DNA from: Gavia stellata
Taxonomy: Eukaryota > Chordata > Aves > Gaviiformes > Gaviidae
Assembly (NCBI RefSeq): GCF_030936135.1
Contig: NC_082595.1
Location: forward strand, 19,171,930-19,235,929
Direction of reading: 5' to 3'
DNA length: 64,000 nt
This document shows, one piece after another, positions 23,501 to 36,828 of the stretch; position 1 is the stretch's first letter, and every line of letters starts with the position of its first letter. Both the position numbers and the translations under genes were made by a program. The notes beneath the pieces are model-generated. The model saw only the letters and a list, made by a program, of their open reading frames with translations. It searched no databases and was not told the DNA's origin.

Positions 23501-26354
23501 TTCTATTCCTCGACCTTGGAACTAAAAAGAACTCAAAAGAAACAGCTTCCTCCTGGTTCTTTGAAGACAGTGTATTTGCAGTGGGAAAAATTAAGATATA
23601 GCACTCTCCTACATTCAAGCCCTGCTTTTGCTCTAGTGGATACCACCTCCACAGAAGTAGGGAGCATCTTCAGGAACAGAACTGACGTTTTCAGGAAATT
23701 ATTTCTGAATTTCAAAGAATCCTCAATGAATCAAAGTGATAAATACAGCATATGTGCTTTGTAATAGTAAACTGCAATTATAAAAAGTTTGGTGTGGGTC
23801 AGGTCTTACTAAATATTGCAGGTCTCAGTCAGGATCATATCTCAGCTCTGCCATGTACCACAAAATAACGGTGGTTAAATCTTTTGGTTGGACCAAATAT
23901 TTTCCTTGCTCTACAGAACACATGCACATTAGAGTAACTACTTTTACATCACAACTTCTTCACCCCGCTATGGATTCATGAGTTAAGGCCAACATCTATG
24001 GGAGACAGTCTAATGGAGCAACTTGGGTACATGATTACTCCCATGGATACAGTATGCAATACTCATTTCTAAACTGCTTTATACCTCAGAAATCACTGAC
24101 CTACACATTTCATCTGCAGGCTCCCTTTCCAACATTATATACGTCCTCAATTTTTTGTCTAAGTTGCAATCCACAGCAGCCAGGCACAAGCAGTAGTTGT
24201 GACACTACAAGCTGACTTACCAGCTAGGAGAAATGGTGGGTTACCACTGTTGTGAAACATCTACAGAACTGGGGTATGATCCCAGTTCATCTATGGCGAT
24301 ATATGCAACTTCACAGAAATTAGCATTTTAATTTGTTACATACTTTCTTAACGTAACTGAAACATTTTTCTCCAAAAGACTTGCACAACTGTTGAAGCAC
24401 AAAGGCAAAACAGTTGAAGTTTAATTTAACAAGAGGATTTTCAAAGGAACCATTTTTCTCCCAACAACTTGCAGCATCAACAGTGGTGCCAGACAGTGAA
24501 CACCAATGCATGACGAACTTGATGGAGAGGAAAAGCTAGGTTCAAAATTAAAAGTTTAAGACTTTAGGTAGGTGAAGAGAGTTTGCTTTTTTGAATAATC
24601 ACATGATCTTGCAATGATGTATTCAAGAGGAATTAATATTACTGCTACACTTGTAAAAGGAACATTCATTGCCATGTTTGCAGGGCCGAGAACACACTGA
24701 AACAACACTGCACCTCCCATATAATTCCTAGTTTCACAAGGTTATATCCTGTAAGATGTGGGAAAATGAATCTAAAGAACAGGGTGTTCAGTAAAAAAGC
24801 AGAATTATGCCAAAAAGGCATCCTAGTGTCCAAGAACAGACACCTAATAAAGTAGAGGTAAACTGTAATAATAGGTAACACTACTGCAAATGGTAGTACT
24901 CTTATAAATAAGATTTTCCATAGGCTATACCAGCATGTAAGAAAGTATTTGTTTCCTACCCAGAACATTTAGATTTGAGAGTAGTGTGAAAGCTTAAAAA
25001 AAACCCCAAAAAACCAGTCTCCTGAGAAAGGGCAGGTGGGTGACAGAGCTATCCTAGCACCAGTCCAGGGCCTTGTGCAGAGTGTTTGACATTTTCAAAA
25101 GAGCTAGATGAGTATTAATAGTTCTAGAATTCTCTCTACACCAAGCCCACCTGAGCTAATACACTTCTCCCAGAAATCCCAGAAGCTGAGGATTTAATTA
25201 AAAGCAAAAGTGTACCCAGTAATTTAATTAAAATAGCAAGCAATACTGAGTGATTCAATAATGTATGTGTATCATTTTGTTTAGCCGAATGAAAATGCAG
25301 GAAAGATAAGGCTACTAATAAAGAACTAGAATGAATAATGAAAGGGTCTATACTAACATACTGTATGTGTTGTATTAATTCTAACTGTTCTCCTGGATCC
25401 TGCATGTATTTTGACTTCAAATCATCACATGCTGAATATGATTCCAGGTTTGACTTTCAGTACATTTCCTGAATTATATTATTGATGCCTAGAGGTTGCA
25501 CCATATTGATGCACAGTCTGACAACAGCTAGACATGCTGGCCAAATCACTGAAGAGAAGCAGCTCTATTTCTTTTAAACCTAAATGAAATCTATTTTCTG
25601 TCTTTATCCCCTATTTACACCTTATATCCAGGGTCTCTTAGATTACACATTCTGCTCCATGCAAGTCTTCTATTCCTGTAACCTCTTGCTATCTATGTCA
25701 AGAGTTATTCTTCTTCCAACCAAAGGGAAACAGAGCTCCATTCAGAAGCTCTATTTATACTATAAAGGAAAACAAACGCTTAGAGTGATGTACACTTCCA
25801 CTCTTCCGCTTTTTTTTTTGGGCGTGCAAAGACTTACACAACACTCCCTGCTCCTGCTTGTTCAGAATATAGCAGGACCCCCTGTACACCACTTATGCAC
25901 ATATCTGAGCAACTTTCAGCAACTCAAGAACATTTAACGGTTGTGAACACCTCTGTAGGTAGACATTTTCATTTCAAAACATATGAAGATACAGTTAAAT
26001 AAATGTATTAGTTTTAAAAACCTACTGAAGAAGATACTATACCTTAGTGATAAGAATATCCATAAATAGTTTTTCAGCTCTTGAAACTTTCCTCCAAGGC
26101 CACATATACGTAGTGTCAAAAGCCCCTGACACAGACTAATATTATTGTTTTAACTTCTGTGAAAACTGATGCGCACTGATCTTCGTGCCATTTCCTTAGA
26201 AGGCCCACAGCAACCTAGTAGGGAACTCTAGCAGAGAACCAGGTAGTGTCAAGTCCCAGTACCTGGCTTTAACACTTTCTTATACATTAGCTATGGAATT
26301 TAAGACCACAGGTGGCATTTTTCTTTAGGTAATATTTTATTTATTTAGTTTATT

Positions 26355-26377
26355 GGGGGGGGAACCCCCCCCCCCCC
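26355..26377. repeat. G8-AA-C13 inverted homopolymer pair
   Basis: Eight G, two A and then thirteen C in a row on the plus strand. The two runs are complementary and could pair. Lengths of such runs are often uncertain in sequence data. Confidence 0.9.
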
Positions 26378-28906
26378 TCTAGTTCCTGGAAAGAACCCTA
26401 ACTTTTCAAGGCAAATTTTGACTATTCCTTTCAATATCCTTTTTCTCCTCCCAGTTCTGATGCAGCAATTAGTGTGATGTTTTTTCCCTACTTCTTACTC
26501 TGTAGAATTCAAACTTTCACCAACAGAATTCACTGGGCATCATTCCTCCCTTCTTAAGTTTTACTTCATGGTCAGTTGAACTAGCTATTAATGTTGCTTC
26601 AGGATTTGTCAGATGATTATAGCATATTTTTGGGCCTTCTGTGTTTACTTCAAATATCAAGTACATTAGTAAAATCAGTACTTCTGCGCATAGCTATTTG
26701 TTAACATATGGACAAATACGTTTGATTCACTTTGAGGGGGACGCTTTCTTGGCAAGTATCTTTCCTTTTGAGAACAAGCTGCAGCAGCCTCCTGCCGACC
26801 AGCAGAAGCTTTCTAAGTGCACAGTCCTGGTGAAGCTATAACCTGTGCCTGTAAGACTGGATAAATAAGAACACTGCGAAGAAAGAATTCTGATTAGAAA
26901 AGGTAGAACACTTTAACCTTCAAAAATGTTTCAACATCTGGCAGGTAGGTGGCTATTATCTTCATGTTTCTGATAACAAAAAAATGACTCAGACTGAGTA
27001 AATTACTTCCCTAAAGGTACTGAAAAAGATGGAATTAGAAATAAGATAGTCTCAGCTAGATTTTTATGTTTGAGTTCGCTAGGCCATGTGTCTCTTGTGC
27101 ATACAGGACAATTAAAAATTGCATCTTCTTTTACTTTATGCATATGCTTCTTTCTTCTGTAACGACAGTACAGGTATGTATGGAAGAAGAGACCTAATGT
27201 GGCACACCAAGAAAATGCTTATTTTTTACCTCGTACTGTAGTATCCCTGCAAAAACCACCTGAAGGTTATATACTGAAGCACTTACCACACTAGTGGTGT
27301 CAAAATAAAACAGTTTTTTTGTTTTGTTTTTAAAAGGAACATGCTAAATTATTTTATTTAAGGAGAACTCAAGGAATTGAGAGACTGGCTGACCTATTTC
27401 AATTACATGTATTGATTGGAATTATAGGAAGTTAACTAAAAGGCTCAGTATACATTACTAAATCAAGAGAGTCGCCTGTTGCAGAACTTTAGGTAGCATG
27501 GTGGAAGAAATAAAAATCAGTACATGTTGTAAGAAACCCACATCTGTTGAACAATCTGGGGGAACATACTAGAGCCATTTCAAACTGTATTTCATGATTC
27601 CAAACTATAAGCAGACCATGAACTCCATTTACACTTTTAAAGCTGTGGACAGCTTTTCTAAAGCTGAGACACTAAAGTGTTTTTTTTCTGAGTCCTATCC
27701 TTGGAACCCATGATACACCAATTAGTCAACTGCTTTCCACTATTTAATTTCTAGTATTTTCAGAATACATATTACTCAGGAGATACCAACGTTAGTTAAC
27801 AGCTCCTATTCCCTATCAATTAAATTACAGTCTTGGGATAACATCTTTATAAAATAAAACAGAACAAAAAACGCCTTTGAGTTCGAGTTCAAACTTCAAT
27901 AGTTTTTCTTTCTTTTTTTTTTTAACACTTGCAGTAATGTAAGCTAAGATGCTAGGCATTACTGGAATGATTGAGGCAAAAGTACTATTCCAGGAGCAAC
28001 TCTCTAAGGAGAACAGTCAACAGAAGAAAGCTGAATATGGTGCATCTTAAGGCCTGGCAGGAAGACTTTCCAGAATTATAGTATGTAATCAGTTACTAAT
28101 AAGATTTATTTTTCCTTTAATACTTCTTATTGAACTGGTTGACTCAATCTCCAGAAGCAGTGCGCATATTTAATTTTAATCAATGGAAGTACATCTGTTA
28201 TACCAATACATAATCATGTCCTGAAGCCATTTTGGTTTGTACCAGATAAACCTTATCCATCTAGAAAGTGAATTTACCAGTGCTATTACAAATCCTTCTC
28301 CCCAGAAAAAAGTTCCATGGAAATGGAATCATGATTTAATATTTTACCAAGTTTTAAGAGAAACATTAGTTTCAATACATCTTGGACTTTTTTTGGTTTT
28401 TTTGCTTATGTATTCAAGTTTGTTTCTTTCTTCCTGTCCTTTGAAGATAATTTCTAAATTAACTAAGTAAATTAAATCATTCCAAATTTATTCTGGCACA
28501 ATACAAAAACTGCCTTGTCTCCTGTGTTTATGAACAAGCAGCTCTGTTATACAAGTTAAGAATCTGCAGCTGTTTTTCTTCCACCTGTTTTATTACTGAA
28601 TCACAGTGAGACTTGCTGCCACAGAATCTGTAAAAAAGGTACAGTCTCTTCTGTGTGGACACATTTTGTTTCTGATGGCTAACAGAAATGCTCAGTGCTT
28701 GATATGAGTCTGTTCTTTTCGTCATCTTACCCCTCTGTTTTGGTCTTCCACTAAGCAGAAGTAAAGAAACAGACACTTTTAAATAATCACAAGAAAAGAA
28801 TTCCGCCAGGTTATTACAGATTTATGCAGAACTAAATTAAAAGCCGGTATGTGGAAAAATAAGCATAGTAACATACCAGAGCTCTCTTTTTTATACTTAT
28901 TAACTA

Positions 28907-28958
28907 TGTTTATGTGTTTGTGTGTATATATACATGCATATATATGCATACATAATAT
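28907..28958. repeat. TG/TA-rich alternating purine-pyrimidine tract
   Basis: Alternating TGTGTTTGTGTGTATATATACATGC and then ATATATATGCATACATA. An impure microsatellite inside the last ZFAND3 intron. Confidence 0.75.
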
Positions 28959-29130
28959 GAGACAAGTTTCTGAAATAGTTTAGAAGGTATGTTTGCCAAA
29001 TATTTTTGTTCCTGTCTCTGCCAAGATTACAGATTTGTACAGCTTGTTTATAATGCTTTCTCATGGTGGTTGGATTTCCTTTAATCTGCATTTACTCATG
29101 AATGTTTTAAAGTCCCTTCTGTGGTAAATA

Positions 29131-29155
29131 TTTTTTTTTATATATATATATATAT
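29131..29155. repeat. T9 run plus (TA)n microsatellite
   Basis: Nine T followed by about eight TA units, then TGTATG. Simple sequence in the last ZFAND3 intron. Confidence 0.85.
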
Positions 29156-30365
29156 GTATGTAGTTATAATTTGTCAAGCACCAAATGATCTTTAGAATGC
29201 ATCCAGACTTAAGTCAAGAGATGGTTTAGGATGTAGGATATTTTGTAAGAGATATAATGCCAGTTTGTTTTTCATGTTGTTCTAGTGCAAGATAAATGTG
29301 TTCCCCACAGGTTTATTCCCTCATCACCTTAAGGTCAGCTTTCCTTTGAGATACTTTTTTCAAATGACTTCTTAAATTTATAGTTTTGTTCCCATGAGTT
29401 AACTTCCCTCGTGATCACTGTTCACATCAAAGGAATGTGGTGCACTGATACCTGTAGAGAAACTCATCTGAAGACTTCACATGCATTTTTTGGACATGAT
29501 GGTTTTTTGTTTTTTTGATGAGCTGTCTTAAAGAAATTTTCTTCTCTTATTTTAATAATCAACCAGAGTATGTCTGTTTCTGTCAATTATTCCTTTCATC
29601 TACTTAACAGGCATTTATAATTGCCTGTCCTATTGCCCCTATTTTTTCTGTTTGTTTTCAATCAATTTAGTTAAACATTCATTTACATGTTTTTTTCCCC
29701 TCTAGGCAAGTAATCTTAAGATTACTCAAATACTTAGTTTGTTGCTTAATCTCCATATTCTATACTCTTTCACAGTTCAGCTTCTCCTTTATCTTTCTTT
29801 CATTTTCCTGTATGAATGAAATTGTTATATGAGCCAACTGTATTATGCAACATCTACGTCTTGTACTATGGCCTCTTTTCTTTATTTTCCATTCTTCCTG
29901 TCCCCTCCTCTAATCTAAGCAAAGAATGCAGAATCTTAATTGTTTTTATGCATTAACCTTATGAGAAACAAGCCACAAAGTAGTTGGGTACAAATTGAGT
30001 TATCAACTATTCAGACATGTTGATTTTCTGTGTTGCTAAGGTGTAGCAAGCAGCTTGCTATTAAACTTGTTAGAACTAAAAACCATTTTATGAAGACAAT
30101 CTTATCCACTTTGATCACATCTTGATGAGGCGATTCACCAACTTCTAATAAAAATTTAACATGGCATTTATCCAGTTTGCATTAAAGTCACATTCAGCAT
30201 CATCTCCAACAAGCCCAGCACATTGTACACTGCAAAGACTAAAATATGGGTCCTCTAGAAAGAGACATGCTTTAGTGGTTAGATCTCAATCACAATGAGC
30301 AGTGAACAATGATCTATGTGGATAAAGTTATATCCACTAAAGTTCCTAACTAATTAGGAAGAAAG

Positions 30366-30450
30366 TTACGTCCTTATAAAGGCGCAGTCTGTGGTGTGCT
30401 CCAGCAACGTGCTACGCCCTCATTCCACGCATTCGGCACAGCAAGGCAGC
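30366..30450 (+). promoter_or_regulatory. CpG cluster with TATA-like box in ZFAND3 intron (candidate)
   Basis: In otherwise CpG-poor intron DNA there are about seven CpG dinucleotides in 85 bases. A TATAAAGG box begins at 30375 and is followed by GCGC and then by ACGTGC, ACGCC, CACGC and TTCGGC. A perfect AP-1-type heptamer TGACTCA lies at 30487-30493. TATAAA next to GC-rich DNA is a core-promoter-like layout on the plus strand. No transcript, CpG island of normal size or coding exon supports it, so it is a candidate only. Confidence 0.25.
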
Positions 30451-30788
30451 ACTCTGGCTAACTGGCAAAGTTAGACTCTCGTTTCCTGACTCAGAGTCTT
30501 CCTGCTGTAGAGGCCACTTGTGAATGTGCATCCCTTCAAATCAAGAAACAGACAAACACCAATACTTGCCAACACCTCACAAATAAAAATTGCAAACCAA
30601 CACATTTTGCCTTCACCCATGCCTGAGGTTAGTAGTTACTGCAGAGTCTCCATCATGAGCAGTGATGAATACATAACTGTTCAAGTCTGTCCCCGTTCTG
30701 GGAAGTTACAACTTGTTACAACACAACCTAGGCCAGTAAAACTCCAAGAAAATATTTTCTGTCCACACAAGAAATACTGCTAACAACT

Positions 30789-30845
30789 GTTTGATCAGAC
30801 TGCATCACAACTGAGCAGTTATTTTTTAATTCAGTCTGATCAAAC
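30789..30845. repeat. Inverted repeat, 14-bp perfect arms, 29-base loop
   Basis: The left arm GTTTGATCAGACTG (30789-30802) and the right arm CAGTCTGATCAAAC (30832-30845) are exact reverse complements. They enclose an A/T-rich loop. The element would form a stable hairpin in DNA or in the ZFAND3 pre-mRNA. It matches no tRNA, snoRNA or microRNA precursor I know: the stem is too short for a microRNA. Confidence 0.85.
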
Positions 30846-33800
30846 TGGAAGGTTTCAACATCTTCCCATCCTATTAAGCATCTACTCTGGCCAAAGAACA
30901 CAAAAAACTTGGGATTCCTACCCGAGAAGCACACAAACAGATCGGCAACATCCCTCTAAGGCACTGCTACTGGAAGCTAAAGCTAGGCTTACTTTCCAAG
31001 GCCCATTATCTTGGCCACCCCACTGATTGCCAAGAGTTCTGGAGAGGTGGAGCCTGAGCTACAGACGTGTCCATTAGGATGTGGCCTACAAACAGCAAAC
31101 CATTCTACACAAAAGCTGCTGAAGAGCTGGCACACTGTACTGAATTTTCTTTAATTGCTGACTAGGACTGGATTAACATGACAGATGTGAAATTCCTTTA
31201 CTCCTCATCTAGAACATCCTCATCCGACTTACGCAATTCCAATAACATTAAAGACCGCTACAGATTTCTGTGTGTTGGCTTTACACAAGTGATACCAGAA
31301 CTACATTTTGCTGTAAAATACTAAACCTCTGCCATAAAATTAAGGTATGCTTTCTGTGCAAATAATTTCTATGGCTTAGAAGTTTACAGCTCAGTATCTT
31401 TTAAAAATGTACACAACTTTATTTAGTAGCGATATACATCGAGCCAAGTAATTAAGACAAGGCCCATAAATTTATAGTGTAATTTGCAAATAATCAACCT
31501 GTCTTTTTCTAAAATACATTTCCAGAACTCTGCATTATACAGGTACTTCGACTCACAAATTCGCTGCCCCTAGTTTTAAAGCAAGTCTGTGGTAACCACC
31601 TGCTTATCACATCACTGAACTGACAACTGAATTTTCACATCAAGGATCATTGGCGATTGATTTCAGACTGCTGACACTTCCAGCAGAAATGCTGTAATAG
31701 AATGTAACTTGAAGAATATGATTCCTGCAATTCCTTGATGATATAACTGCCTACTAAATCTGATAGTAAATAAATACATTGTTTCAATACAATCATTATC
31801 CATCATAAGACACTAAACTATTGAAAGACCCACCCAAAACTAGAGAACATCACTGTCTGGAAAACATGCCTCATTTAATTGTCATCTAGAAACATTTCAT
31901 AGGAAGCTGGTTTTGTTCTAGTAGTGTTGATTTAAAGGTTATCCAGTCAGAGAGGCACAAAATGAGAATTAATTTTAAAATTTCTCTTTCTCCCTGAAGC
32001 TTGCAAAGTGCCTCAGCAATTAACAATTCCTATCACTTCTCCCAGTTCGCTGTGTGAAAAGGCTCAGAACTCGTCTTACAAATTGCTCTTCTGAAGATCA
32101 AAGGGAAGCTGAATTTGTCTGTGTGTGCTCTGGATGAGTTTGTAATTTACTGGAACTTTCAGAGGAGGCTTGGCAGCATGCTCATTTGACAGCCCCAGGG
32201 TACAGGATTCAGGGGAGCTCTGTGACTCTTCCCTTCTGAGTTCCTTCCGTGCCTTTAATTGGCACCTCATTAGAAATTAATGAAAATGACATCCTCTGTT
32301 CTTCCTGCTCCAGGCACAGAATGCTACAAAAAGGCCCATCACAATTCATAACACATTCAATTTATATAGCAATGGCTCTTAAGCATTATTTATGAGATGT
32401 GAATTTCTTGTCAGCAGTTAATAACTTGTACAGAATGGAAGCAGAATGAAAAAAGCTTTTAAGAGTATGCTTGTATGTGTGTATGAAAATAAACAAATCT
32501 TTCTACAGCTGAAAAATGTTGTGTTTGAATTTGAAGAACCCTTACTGGAACTCTCTTCTCAGTAGTGAATTGTTTTTCTTCATGGCAAAGCCCTGCAGCA
32601 CTGTCAAATCTGTCTAAAATTCCATGTAGTGTCAAGGGAACAAGCTCAGCAGCATCACCTCTCTCTGGACAGGTCTTACAGAAGACAGTAGAGCCAATAC
32701 AGCAGTTTCCCAAAGATCGTAGGATTTTGTGTAAAGAAGCAGCCCACTCTCTCTGTCCCCTTTCAAAAAGGTTGTGCCCCATTGGACAAGTCCCAGTTAT
32801 GCTGGATTAGTATCTGCAGCTATATTAAAACACTGTCCAGTATGTATAGTTTGTTCTCTCTACTACGTCACACTAAAAATCTCACTGGAAGAGTCACCAG
32901 GACACATCAGCAAAGGAGGAGATGATTTCCAGTGCTTTTAACATTAGGACACAAAGATGTGTAACAGCAAACAATAAAATTACTGATTTGTGGAGTCTTA
33001 AAGAGTTAATTTGGATTTTCACAACAGTGTTTCAGACAGCTCTGGAACAACATAAATATTTATGTGGTTAATCCTTTTTCCTTATATCCAAGCAAACACA
33101 CACATTTGTCCTTCTAAAGATCATGTCTGCCTTTTTATTGATTCTGACTATCAGAATTTCTTTTAATGTTTAAAGTTAAGGTTTTTTCCACATTTTTTTC
33201 CCATTGCTTCAGTTGAGGATTAAGATGCCAAGAATTTAATAGCAGTGGTCCAAAGTCCAGATCAAACAATGTTCTACCTTGACCATTACTTTTGAAAAAT
33301 ACACATGCTTATTTCACACCAGTTGATCATATTTCCAACACTTCCAGTTAAGCACGCATCATCACCTGTGCTTCACATTATGACTCAAAGGATAACCTGA
33401 TCACATATGGATTTAGAAAACATTTTAAGTAAATGAGAATTTTAACATATTTATTCTGTCCCATTTCCCATCACCCCTTCCCCAGGGTTTTTGATCTGGC
33501 TTGTCATTCATGATCTTAAGCAACCTAATTTTACAGATAGTAGGGCAAAGTTAGAATTGTTTCTAAGGCAGCTTCTTTAAAAATGACAAAAGCTACATGC
33601 TCGTAAGTATTGCTAAAGCAGTTTAGGTGATGTGAAGCTGAGATGACCTGTGCTGCTCAGTGGTAGGGCTTTGTTTGCTTTTTATTAATATTACTATTAA
33701 GTAATTACTATTAAGTAAGTAGTGCAGGGTATGCCTACTTTCACATCACATGAGAGCATTTCATTATAGATAACATATGTACTGAATACATACAATATTA

Positions 33801-35877
33801 ATGAAACTTTATAGCTGCACAGATAAAACCAAAGATCTCCAGCCTTTTCAGCTGTGTTGTAAACCTGGAAATAGACTTCTGGCTCCCACTTTTCTCATTA
33901 AATGTGTGGGATATGAATGTTTATTATACATCCTTTAAACCACATAGGATGTAATATGTAATGTAAGAATGCAAATTTTCATTTCCTCACTTATTGTTGA
34001 GGAACTCAGAAATTTTTTATCATATTCATGTTTTATTAACACATTTTATGAACTTTAACATAAGTATTTCCATAAAGCTGTATATATCCAGTAGAAACAA
34101 TTTAAAGAATAATTCCTACAACATTTATGTTGCAACAAGGTTGAATTATTGAACTACTTCAAGAAAACTTGAGAGGAACCAACTAGATGTATCTGTCATC
34201 CAGTTTACGAAAAAACAGGCAGGTCTTATTTTATAATTTAAAAAACATTACTAATCAATGGAAGGACTTTAAAAAGTTGCTTTCAACTTCATTGCTCTTA
34301 GATAGCTCCAAGTTTGCAGAATGCAGGAAAGAGTAATGATACAACATAATTGCTAAGTCATCTTTTCTCCAATTCTTCCCAAACTTGTAAAACTCTCTTG
34401 CTCCCAATATTAGGGAGGATTCTTCTATTTCAGTAAGGTACCTGAGAGCAGCCTCAGTCATACGAGACAGCAGCAGACCAAAAGCAGAAACTGCTGCCTC
34501 TGCCATGCTGAGCAGAATGAGCCATACCAAACTGTCATTGATAGTGCTGAACCTCTTCAGTTTGATAAAAATCTTGCTGGATACTTCAAAGTATCCAGAC
34601 ACATGATTTCCGTAACAAGAATTTCAACATTACAGCTTTTGATTTCATGTATGGTGGCTTCACAGACAACGTATGTTAGTTCTATGGCAGTGCTTCAGTA
34701 TCTGAAACAAAGCCTGTCTCGTGTCCAAAAGAGCACAGCACAACAGTAATCTCTAAAGGCTGAAGACAGACAGATGCTGAAGAACAGAACAAAGGATAAC
34801 ATGGAATCTTTGCAGCTTTCTATTGCTTGTCTTCACTTGATATTAGGTATTCAGCATAGATTTCATTGACTGGGTCTTTGTAACTAGCTTAGCCAATCCT
34901 TTCTCTCCCCACTGCTGCTCAGAAGGACATGCCTTCCATCCAGAAAACATTTTAATACAGTGTTCTACTTTTCACAGGTGCCATGTGAATTCCACCTATC
35001 ATCTATGCAAATCTTTGGAAATTATCCCCCTGCTGAGACACAGTAAAGTAACTAAACAAATGTCTCCAAATATATCAAAACAAGCATGGTCAGAGAGTGC
35101 AAGTGTAAGCTTTCAATACATGATTATATGAAAAAATAATTCGCAGGTAAAACTACCATGTGCTTTATCACTGGGTCTGATGAGCACATTTAAACCAGTT
35201 ATGAACACAATTGTTCCATGAAGGAGAGAGCATCTCCTCTGGAATCTAGTCACATTAATTATTATTTCAGAAAGATTATTTGCATGTAATATGAAACCCC
35301 AAATTAGCTGTCTGCATGAGATTATCATCCTCAATTCAATTAGCTGAACAGTGCCATTAACTTTGGCAGCACCAGGTTGGATAATTTTAAGTGTATGGTG
35401 AACAAGTCTTCCCCCCCCAACAGCTAACTGTGAGAATGAAAACATTTTCAGTTAGAGGTTTTTTTGGTTTTAACTTTTTAATAATAATGTAATTATAAAA
35501 TGCAGAATGTAGATGCTGACCTATGTTCCTTTAAGCTCTGTAAAAACCTTGTCATCTTTGCATATTTACTGATGTGCTTTGTGTTTCTTCTCCTGTCAAG
35601 TGGGTATGACGCTCTCCCGCCTTACAGGGACTTCTGAAGCTAAATTCATTAACATCTGAGATCTCTTGAGACAAGGCAGTACATCAAGGCCAAAGTTTTA
35701 AAGGGGAAATTAGACAGGAACTAATTATAACTTTTTGCTACCAGTGGAAGCTATAGCTTCTGTTTAAAGTATCTTTGAAAGATACAAAATGCAAGTGTTC
35801 TCTGTATTTCCACCTCTGATACGGATCCGAGCATGGCTGCGTTAGAAAGCCGGATGCTGCTGACAATCAGTACTCAC

Positions 35878-36048
35878 CACAGCGACATGATCCCAGTTCC
35901 TGCTGTACTAGCTCCAGTTTTGTTTGGCACTGGAAGCATCGGCGTCTACTCTTCTGTTTGGATCGACTGGTTTCTTCAGGCCTGTCATTACTGTCATCCA
36001 GTAGCCGTGGCCGTTTCACAGGAGAAGCCTCACTCTCCGACTGTGAAT
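35878..36048 (-). CDS. ZFAND3: ZFAND3 internal coding exon (nuclear-signal-like region and first half of AN1 finger)
   Basis: A 171-base exon in phase 1 at both ends. On the minus strand it follows the acceptor TGAATACAACAG and ends TGT-G before the donor GTGAGTACTG. It encodes D-SQSESEASPVKRPRLLDD, then EETSRSKQKSRRRC, then FQCQTKLELVQQELGSCRCG. The early part is acidic and serine-rich and runs into PVKRPR and SKQKSRRR basic clusters, which resemble nuclear localisation signals. The first four AN1 zinc ligands follow as C-x2-C-x13-C-x-C. The finger is completed by the next exon at 16351. The match to vertebrate ZFAND3 is close throughout, with small substitutions in the linker (LDDSNDRPEE) typical of species divergence. 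Reading frame and splice sites are intact. Confidence 0.97.
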
Positions 36049-36815
36049 CTGTTGTATTCACAATAAATATTTTAGGAAAAATATTAGAACTTTCTTGTTG
36101 AGGCATCCCTTTGGGCAGACTGAAGGCATATTGCTTTCAGTTGGGGTCACCACCAAGCAGCGTGATAACTTCCCATTCTACTGCACAGACATTTTCCTCA
36201 CAATCAAAATGAGCATCAAGTAAAGGACAAGTTGTATTTGTTGCCTGTAAGAACCCCTCCTGCTGGCAACACTGAATAGAAAATGAACTGATTAGCTTCC
36301 TTCCAGCCATGGCTGGGTCACAGATACATGTAGAGTACACACCATCCTAAGCAATTGCAGGCTTCATCTGTCATGTCATTTCGTTTCTCCTGTGCGCCTC
36401 CTTTGTTCTCCCTCCACAAACTAACTGAAGTAGGCTTCTGATGAAAAACAACTGAACACAGGTTCGACCTATTTCCTTCCTGAGCAGGAGGGAGATTCTT
36501 AAGGCACAGCATGTAAACTGTATCTCTTACGACTGAAGGCGGTACATGAAAGCACCATACCATGCTTCCCTCTCTTTCCACATGGATAACAATTTAAATG
36601 TAAATTAGTATACACCAACAATACAAACCCAAACAAAATAAGCTCAACCTGTACATGCATGCTATAAATTCAAAGTGCTCATCCATTTTTAAAAATTAGT
36701 CAGAATACTATTTGCATTAATAACTTTATAAATTTCAGCTTATATGAAAATAGTGTGTGGAAAACCTTTAGAAGTTAAAGTTCAGGAAAGTGTTACTTCA
36801 AGTAATGTAGTGCTT

Positions 36816-36828
36816 TTTTTTTTTTCCT
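36816..36828. repeat. Poly(T) tract
   Basis: A run of about 12-13 T before CCTTCTC in the intron. Simple sequence. Confidence 0.8.

Larger units (their letters stand above)
16352..35877 (-). other. ZFAND3: ZFAND3 last intron (about 19.5 kb, phase 1)
   Basis: On the minus strand the intron begins GTGAGT after exon 35878-36048 and ends ...CCATGGTAG before exon 16197-16351. It interrupts the AN1 finger within the Gly codon after the fourth zinc ligand. I found no other coding exon inside it. It holds simple repeats (17486-17545, 26355-26377, 28907-28958, 29131-29155), a 14-bp-arm inverted repeat (30789-30845) and a CpG cluster with a TATA-like box (30366-30450). Some plus-strand pyrimidine-rich stretches (18.43-18.76 kb and 28.4-29.95 kb) run against the A-rich trend. 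No CR1 copy was recognised. ORFs of up to 124 codons here look like chance. Confidence 0.9.

Noticed and set aside
27881..27896. GAGTTCGAGTTCAAAC, resembling a tRNA B box
   Set aside because: No matching A box, acceptor stem or cloverleaf could be made around it.
32459..32810. Overlapping ORFs of 107 codons (minus) and 81 codons (plus) in the intron
   Set aside because: No domain, no splice sites of note, and both strands open together. Chance ORFs.
35833..36066. 77-codon plus-strand ORF over the ZFAND3 exon
   Set aside because: It is the antisense shadow of the minus-strand ZFAND3 coding exon, which has strong family homology and splice sites.
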